A stretch of DNA of 64,000 nt from Basilea psittacipulmonis DSM 24701 (lineage in GTDB: Bacteria > Pseudomonadota > Gammaproteobacteria > Burkholderiales > Burkholderiaceae_B), in NCBI RefSeq assembly GCF_000743945.1, contig NZ_CP009238.1, positions 558,001 through 622,000 on the forward strand, given 5' to 3'. Below the pieces are notes generated by a model, which was not told the origin of the DNA, searched no databases, and was given only the letters and a program-made list of their open reading frames with translations. Both the position numbers and the translations under genes were made by a program. Shown piece by piece: positions 58,906 to 64,000 of the stretch (its first letter is position 1; each line of letters begins with the position of its first letter).

Positions 58906-58976
58906 TTTTAAACTCCGACCAATGATGGGTATATATTGTACAATGGTTCTTTATCGATTTATTCAAATTACACTAT

Positions 58977-60314
58977 ATGCCTAGCATATCTAGCACAGAA
59001 ACATTTTCAGCCTTTAATCTACATCCTCTAATTTTAAAAGCGATTGAGGCGTACACACATCCCACTCCGATTCAACAACAGGCAATTCCTATTATTCTAA
59101 AAGGTTTAGATGTGATGGGAGCGGCACAAACTGGAACGGGTAAAACGGCGGCCTTTGCTTTGCCTTTATTAGAACGATTGATGCCTTTTGCTAATTCTAG
59201 TACTTCACCAGCAAAACATCCTGTAAGAGCTTTGATTTTAACTCCGACACGAGAGTTGGCAGAACAAGTTTACGAAAACATCAAAGAATACAGTCGTTAT
59301 TGTGCTTTGCGTGCTGTGGTCGTGTATGGCGGGGTTGATATTAAGCAGCAAAAAATCGAGTTGCAAAAAGGGTGTGAAGTCGTGATTGCGACACCTGGAC
59401 GTTTGATCGATTTATTGTCACAAAATGTTTTACAACTTTCTCAGCTTGATATTTTAGTGTTGGATGAAGCAGACAGAATGTTAGATATGGGCTTTGCACC
59501 AGATCTAGAAAAAATTCAAACATACTTGCCCGATCAGCGACAAGGCTTGTTATTTTCGGCTACGTTTAGTCCTGAAATCCGAAAATTAGCACGTCGTTTT
59601 TTAAATCAACCTGTGGAAATTAATGTTGCTCCTCAAAATGCAACCTCAGAAAACATCGAACAGATAGCCTACAACGTGCCTCAAGAATTAAAGGATGCGG
59701 CGGTTCATTATTTGATTTGTTCGCGTGATTTAAAACAGGTCATCATCTTTTTAAACCGCAAAACCAGTGTCGATAGTTTGGTTAGAAAACTAAAGCAGGA
59801 AGGGATTTCATGTGAAGCGATTCATGGTGATAAAAGTCAATTAGAACGCACAAAGACATTGGATGGATTTAAAACGGGTGATATTCAAGTACTTGTAGCC
59901 ACGGATGTAGCAGCTAGAGGACTGGATGTGGCTAAGCTACCTGCCGTGATTAATGTTGATTTGCCTTTGAATCCAGAAGATTATGTTCATCGTATTGGTA
60001 GAACAGGACGAGCTGGTGAAAAAGGTATTGCTATATCATTAGTTGATGAAGCTGATAAAACCTCACTTTCAGAGGTGTGTCGGGTGATTGGTAAAGAGAT
60101 ACCGTTGACACAGTTAACGATTCCCTCTGTCTTTTTTTATCGCGGTGCTGCTCGTCAACAACCGATTGATGACTTCTATTACCGTCCTTATCAGGCGAGT
60201 GAAAGCCCGAAAGAAACACCCGCTAAACCCATCTCTAAACTTAATAAAAAAGATACGAAGCAAATGTTTTTGCCTGTGTTATTAGGCGGCAAAGGGTTAA
60301 GCCGTAAAGCCTAA
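58977..60314 (+). CDS. rhlE: DEAD-box RNA helicase RhlE
   Basis: A 445-residue ATP-dependent RNA helicase. Q motif around PTPIQQQAIP, Walker A AQTGTGKT (50-57), DEAD (163-166), SAT in LFSATFS, and motif VI HRIGRTGRAGEKG. The short C-terminal tail with Lys-rich end and the FSAFNLHPLILKAI opening fit RhlE best; other subfamilies are possible. It converges with the Sel1 gene, only 10 bp apart. Confidence 0.9.
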   Translation: MPSISSTETFSAFNLHPLILKAIEAYTHPTPIQQQAIPIILKGLDVMGAAQTGTGKTAAFALPLLERLMPFANSSTSPAKHPVRALILTPTRELAEQVYENIKEYSRYCALRAVVVYGGVDIKQQKIELQKGCEVVIATPGRLIDLLSQNVLQLSQLDILVLDEADRMLDMGFAPDLEKIQTYLPDQRQGLLFSATFSPEIRKLARRFLNQPVEINVAPQNATSENIEQIAYNVPQELKDAAVHYLICSRDLKQVIIFLNRKTSVDSLVRKLKQEGISCEAIHGDKSQLERTKTLDGFKTGDIQVLVATDVAARGLDVAKLPAVINVDLPLNPEDYVHRIGRTGRAGEKGIAISLVDEADKTSLSEVCRVIGKEIPLTQLTIPSVFFYRGAARQQPIDDFYYRPYQASESPKETPAKPISKLNKKDTKQMFLPVLLGGKGLSRKA

Positions 60315-60324
60315 CCTTTTTCAA

Positions 60325-61917
60325 TTAGTGAGATATGCCTAGCTCTTTTAAGAAAGCGATGGCTTCTTCATTTTTTTGATCAGCAGCGAGCCGAGCATAT
60401 TTGATAGCAATCTTATCGTTTTGAGCCACGCCACGACCCTCATGGTAGATTTTGGCTAAACGAAATTGTGAAGATCCTGATCCTTGATCGGCAGCAAGGT
60501 GGTAGTATTTCGCTGCTTTTTGTAAATCTTGTGTCACGCCTTTTCCATTCTCAAACATACTGGCGACATTGTGTAGGCCGACTTTATTACCACGATCGGC
60601 CGCTTCTTTCCAATATTGAAAGGCTTTTTCAAAATCTTTAGGAACTCCTTCACCATTATGATACATATATCCAAGATTGATATGAGCGGGTAAGTACTCT
60701 TGTTCAGCTGCCAAGTGATAGTAAAAAAGAGCTTTCTCAAAATCTTGAGACACACCTCGTCCTACTGAGTATAGTCTTCCCAAACCAAATTGAGCTTCTG
60801 CCACACCTTGATCGGCTGCAAGTGTGAAATAACTTACTGCTTTGTCAAGATTAATGGGCATACCATAGCCGTTATAATGCTTGTAACCGAGTTCAAGTTG
60901 TGCTTCTGGATGTCCTAAATCGGCGGCAATTTCATAATGTTGGATGGCCTCTTTAATATCAGCAGTGACACCTTCTCCGAATTCATAAGCGGTGCCTAAT
61001 CTAAAATGTGCATCGGCAGAACCTTGCTCGGCCGCAACACGGAAATATTCAACGGCTTTTTGGTCATCGATCTCAACACCACTGCCTGACTGGTGCATAA
61101 TGCCTAAACTTAATATGGCGGCGGTCACGCCTTGATCAGCTGCTAATTTAAAATAATGTAAGGCTTTTTCATAATCAACATGACCCGCCGTCCCATTCCC
61201 GTACATAGCTGCTAGATTTGATTGAGCACTGGCATTACCTTGGTCGGCTGCAATTTGAAAATGACGTAAGGCCAGCTCAGGATTTTTCCCAATGATGTCA
61301 GAATAAGTGTACATTAGCCCTATATTTAAATGTGCATTTGCTGAGCCTTTATCTGCAGCCTGCTGAAAGTAGTGTAGTGCCTTCTTCTCATCTTTTTCCA
61401 CGCCATAACCTTTGCTATGCATCCATGCCAAATTGCATAGTGCATCAGGATATCCTTGGTCGGCTGAGCGTTGAAAATAGGTTATAGCTTTCTGATAATC
61501 CTGAGAAACGATCGTGGCTTCCACATAAGTACAAGCCAATAAAAACTGTCCTTTCGCTGAGCCTTCGTCCGCAGCAAGCTGATAATAATGTAGTGCTTTT
61601 TGAGGATCGGGATCAATACCAAGACCTTGTTCATACATTAAACCTAAAAACGTTTTGGCTTCGGTATGCCCTAAATCGGCAGCGAGTTTAAAGTGCTGCT
61701 GGGCCTCTTTGTAGTTTTCTTGATTAAGATATTCGGTCCCACGATCGTAAAGATCATTTGCTGCTTGTTCATTTGCAGTGGAAGTTGTTTTGCTTGCTTC
61801 TTTAATCGATTCAGACTGCCTATTTGTTTGTTCTTGGGTGGCTGGTGAACTTTTTTGATCGATATTTTTATTTGATGATTGGGATCCAAATAATTGTTTG
61901 AAGAACTTTAAAAACAT
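60325..61917 (-). CDS. Sel1-repeat (tetratricopeptide-like) protein
   Basis: A 530-residue protein made almost entirely of about 13 Sel1-like repeats of 36 residues, each reading A-x(2)-L-G-x-M-Y-x-x-G-x-G-V ... KA-x(2)-Y-(F/Y)-x-L-A-A-D-x-G. The first 60 residues are polar, Ser/Gln/Lys-rich and follow a short hydrophobic-aromatic stretch (FLKFFKQLFG), not a convincing signal peptide. AGGAAAT precedes the ATG. Such proteins scaffold protein-protein contacts; the partner is unknown. High internal similarity makes copy-number change likely. Confidence 0.85.
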   Translation of the reverse strand: MFLKFFKQLFGSQSSNKNIDQKSSPATQEQTNRQSESIKEASKTTSTANEQAANDLYDRGTEYLNQENYKEAQQHFKLAADLGHTEAKTFLGLMYEQGLGIDPDPQKALHYYQLAADEGSAKGQFLLACTYVEATIVSQDYQKAITYFQRSADQGYPDALCNLAWMHSKGYGVEKDEKKALHYFQQAADKGSANAHLNIGLMYTYSDIIGKNPELALRHFQIAADQGNASAQSNLAAMYGNGTAGHVDYEKALHYFKLAADQGVTAAILSLGIMHQSGSGVEIDDQKAVEYFRVAAEQGSADAHFRLGTAYEFGEGVTADIKEAIQHYEIAADLGHPEAQLELGYKHYNGYGMPINLDKAVSYFTLAADQGVAEAQFGLGRLYSVGRGVSQDFEKALFYYHLAAEQEYLPAHINLGYMYHNGEGVPKDFEKAFQYWKEAADRGNKVGLHNVASMFENGKGVTQDLQKAAKYYHLAADQGSGSSQFRLAKIYHEGRGVAQNDKIAIKYARLAADQKNEEAIAFLKELGISH

Positions 61918-62071
61918 ACATATTTCCTTTGTTTTTATGATTTGGTCTATTTTTTATCATGTGGTATAGCCAAAAAAGCATTTTTTCGATATGATTTCAT
62001 TTGAAGCATTTTATATCAAAAGATAAGCTTAATGTTTAGTAATGAACAATATTTTTTAGATAGGAGTCAAA

Positions 62072-62425
62072 ATGTTAGATTGGAAAGGCTATAAAACAAA
62101 ATTGACGAAACGTTTAGGAATTTTTGCTCGTTTATCTCCCGATACGATGAAAGGTTACCAAACTTTATCACAAGCGAATGCTGATGGCGTGTTGGATACC
62201 AAAACGCGCGAATTGATTGCTTTAGCCTGTGCGGTGACAACACGTTGTGATGGGTGTATTGATGTGCATACACAAGCAGCTATTCAGGCAGGATGTAGTG
62301 AAGAAGAAATTGCAGCAGCTTTAGGTGTTGCGGTTGCCATGAATGCAGGAGCCGCCATGGTGTACTCTGCACGTGTGATGGATGCTTATGCACAGCTCAA
62401 ACCATCTGATCAAACTGAGGTGTAA
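62072..62425 (+). CDS. AhpD-like carboxymuconolactone decarboxylase-family protein
   Basis: A 117-residue all-helical protein with the AhpD redox motif C59-D-G-C62-I-D-V-H66. Proteins of this type act as small peroxidases or as thiol reductants. TAGGAG precedes the ATG. A rhodanese starts 2 bp later, so the two share a transcript and perhaps a thiol/peroxide role. Confidence 0.88.
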   Translation: MLDWKGYKTKLTKRLGIFARLSPDTMKGYQTLSQANADGVLDTKTRELIALACAVTTRCDGCIDVHTQAAIQAGCSEEEIAAALGVAVAMNAGAAMVYSARVMDAYAQLKPSDQTEV

Positions 62426-62427
62426 AG

Positions 62428-62745
62428 ATGAAAGCATGGTTGTTTAGTGGCTTGTTATTGATGGCAGCTCCAGCTTGGTCAAAGACGATATGGATTGATG
62501 TGCGTACGGCACAAGAATATCAAACTGGACATATTGTGAATGCAGCCAACATGCCTTATCAAGATATTGTGACATTAGCTCAAGAAGCGGGTTTGGATAA
62601 GGCTGATCGAATTTTGTTGTATTGTCGTAGTGGTCGCCGTTCAGAGCTGGCCCAAATCGCTTTACAACAAGCAGGTTACACGCACGTGCAGAATTTAGGC
62701 GGTTTTCAAGATTTAGTGAAAACAGGTGCTGTCAAAGTTGAGTAA
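62428..62745 (+). CDS. Periplasmic rhodanese (PspE-like)
   Basis: A 105-residue single-domain rhodanese with a signal peptide (cleavage near AWS, residue 18). D-V-R-T-x-Q-E-Y opens the domain and catalytic C66 lies in LLYCRSGRR. It should carry a persulfide in the periplasm. Its TAAAG ribosome region overlaps the end of the AhpD-like gene. Confidence 0.88.
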   Translation: MKAWLFSGLLLMAAPAWSKTIWIDVRTAQEYQTGHIVNAANMPYQDIVTLAQEAGLDKADRILLYCRSGRRSELAQIALQQAGYTHVQNLGGFQDLVKTGAVKVE

Positions 62746-62770
62746 TAGGGCGATTTGAACTAGTGATAAT

Positions 62771-62800
62771 AAGAAGATACGGTAATAAGTATCTTCTTTT
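62771..62800. terminator. Hairpin terminator between convergent genes
   Basis: AAGAAGATAC (62771-62780) pairs with GTATCTTCTT (62789-62798), followed by TT; the stem reaches the stop codon of the minus-strand gene. A/T flanks on both sides suggest two-way use. Confidence 0.75.
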
Positions 62801-63482
62801 ATGATTCAACCATTTTTTTGCTTTCAGCTAACCACTCAAAAACCTCTTCATCGCTGAGCTGATCATCTAATGTTAGACTGACCCAATGTTTTTTGTTCAT
62901 GTGATAACTGGGGTAAACGCCCGCTTGTTTAAAGCATTTTGGAATTAAATCGGGATTGACTTTTACATTCAACACATCCACTTTTTGTGAACGATCGTGG
63001 ATAGGCGTTGCTTTGGCGGTAAAGTCCAGTTGTTCATAAGTAATTGTCATCAGCAAGCCGTACCATTTTTGATTCACAGGCGAACGAAAAGCGACAAATT
63101 CAGGATACTTTTTAAAAGGGTGATCGGGAGCGGGAAGTTTAGCGGTAATACGCTGTGACTGTAAGGAAGTGCCGTATTGCTCGGTAAAACAGTGTTCTGC
63201 TATTTTTTTCAAAATCTCACTATAGGCTTGGCGAATCTCTGCAACAAAGGCCCCGACTTGCTGAGGTAAACGAAAATTAATGTATTCCGTTTGCATCTCG
63301 GTATCCCATACTTTCCCTGTTAAAACGCCGTTGGGATCGATTTGAATAATCGCTTCGAACGGATGCTTCATCAACTGTTCACGATACTCATAGATTCCTT
63401 GATGCAACTTAAATCCAAAAGGAATCAAACTTTGCCAATTAACGCGTTTGTGCGTGAAAAATTCCTGTTCAAATGTTTGCAT
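62799..63482 (-). CDS. MmcQ/YjbR-like protein
   Basis: A 227-residue protein. The C-terminal half fits the MmcQ/YjbR (double-wing) fold: DVLNVKVNPDLI, AGVYPSYHMNKKHWVSLTLD and LSDEEVFEWLAESK. The N-terminal half (residues 1-110) with KLHQGIYEYREQL and GKVWDTEMQTEY is a second domain seen in longer members. The family is called DNA-binding, but function is unproven. I start at the ATG at 63482; further in-frame ATGs upstream have poor ribosome sites. Confidence 0.75.
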   Translation of the reverse strand: MQTFEQEFFTHKRVNWQSLIPFGFKLHQGIYEYREQLMKHPFEAIIQIDPNGVLTGKVWDTEMQTEYINFRLPQQVGAFVAEIRQAYSEILKKIAEHCFTEQYGTSLQSQRITAKLPAPDHPFKKYPEFVAFRSPVNQKWYGLLMTITYEQLDFTAKATPIHDRSQKVDVLNVKVNPDLIPKCFKQAGVYPSYHMNKKHWVSLTLDDQLSDEEVFEWLAESKKMVES

Positions 63483-63552
63483 AATCGTTCTCGATATTAT
63501 GGGTATCCCCATTTTATTACTAATTTGTAATTTCATGTGCATGATAAATGAT

Positions 63553-63820
63553 ATGAGAAAATGGTGTTTGACAGGGTTTCTGGAGAGGATAGAGTGACGT
63601 TTTAGAGCGTTTGGATGAGGCGTACAGATTAGGGAGTGTTGTTAGAAGTAGGGATGTGCTACAAAAACATTATCGACGATTAAAAGAAGCATTGCCAGAA
63701 GAGGGATCAATACGATGTTTGGAAGTAACTGAAAAACAATACGCTCAAATGCAGTGTTTATTAGGTGAAGTGCCCGTTAAAGAAGAAAAAATCAATGCTA
63801 AACAACTTTTGGTGTTTTGA
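63553..63820 (+). pseudogene. cas2: Decayed cas2 (CRISPR adaptation nuclease), probably type II
   Basis: Bases 63626-63820 encode [20 protein letters not shown], then [25 protein letters not shown] and a final KQLLVF. Type II Cas2 proteins end the same way: R-x(n)-H-x-R-R-L-K...P-x-x-G-x-(V/I)-x-x-L-x-(V/I)-T-(E/D)-K-Q-(Y/F)-x-x-M...G-E and a last beta strand. The N-terminus with the metal Asp (FDLP) is missing: an ATG at 63553 opens [14 protein letters not shown] and stops, and the good frame has a stop at 63590. No cas1 or cas9 precedes it and no repeat array is visible to the window end. Confidence 0.72.
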
Positions 63821-64000
63821 GGGATGAATCGTTTGAGAAGATGGGGGTTTTAGGTGATTTGGATAGTTGATGATATGAGGGTGCATGCTAGGATTTTTTT
63901 AGGGGACGAGGGAAGATGAAAAATAGGTTGATAGAGAATGTTATGCAGACGAGTTTGCTAAAACGGTAATCATTTTCTGTATTCATGTTTAAATGAGTAA
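63821..64000. other. Region after the cas2 relic
   Basis: 180 bases to the window end with no gene and no CRISPR-like repeat. Sequence quality looks like decayed intergenic DNA. Confidence 0.4.

Overview
The window looks like chromosomal DNA of a low-GC betaproteobacterium, most likely an Alcaligenaceae relative of the Taylorella/Pelistega kind. This is inferred from gene content and order (ccoS-ccoNOQP-ccoG-ccoH-fnr, qor-tpiA-secG-tRNA-Leu, argC-erpA-anmK-tyrS) and from protein character, not from a database search. Genes are densely packed. Much of the non-coding space is filled by locally unique tandem or direct repeats.

Layout. 1-7029: the cbb3 oxidase cluster (end of ccoI, ccoS, ccoNOQP, ccoG, ccoH), driven by a textbook class II FNR promoter, then fnr itself on the other strand. 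7276-12449: clpB, a quinone oxidoreductase, tpiA, secG and tRNA-Leu(GAG). 12450-15120: an eroded accessory patch with an integrase stub joined to what looks like a phage Rz1-type spanin remnant, a DUF2335 membrane protein, a broken DMT transporter, tRNA-Pro(UGG) and repeats. 15121-21325: smr and trxB opposite ftsK, lolA, rarA. 21953-31777: a Tad (tight adherence) pilus locus (two Flp prepilins, prepilin peptidase, RcpC/CpaB, secretin, TadZ, TadA, TadB, TadC, TadD, TadE, TadF) without recognisable tadG or rcpB. 31869-36570: sohB, an orphan KAP-family P-loop NTPase and a Fur-box FTR1 iron permease. 37049-47726: argC, erpA, anmK, tyrS, a PEBP-family protein, glyA, mgtE, suhB, an MnmC-like oxidoreductase. 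47732-54133: tRNA-Pro(GGG), a GDT1-type transporter, pyrC, an O-methyltransferase, small HTH proteins, ppx, a BaiN-like flavoprotein. 54201-58306: pstSCAB behind a Pho box, then a single-domain LuxR-type protein. 58717-64000: a zf-CHCC protein, rhlE, a Sel1-repeat protein, an AhpD-like protein, a rhodanese, an MmcQ/YjbR-like protein and, at the edge, a decayed cas2.

How it works together. The first block is a micro-aerobic respiration module: FNR senses low oxygen and its site sits exactly where it should activate ccoN; CcoG, CcoH, CcoI and CcoS supply assembly and copper. The Tad block encodes a surface-adhesion pilus whose major pilin is separated from the rest by a terminator. The pst block is a PhoB-type phosphate uptake operon, and ftr1 has an iron-repression site.

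The most unusual signals are (a) at least ten intergenic tandem or direct repeat blocks with different units (54-154 bp), three of which include the last codons of the neighbouring gene; (b) relics of a prophage beside tRNA-Leu, where other Burkholderiales usually carry the nuo operon; (c) a lone cas2 relic at the right edge; and (d) an orphan KAP NTPase bracketed by repeats. I found no clearly new multi-gene system; these four are the best leads.
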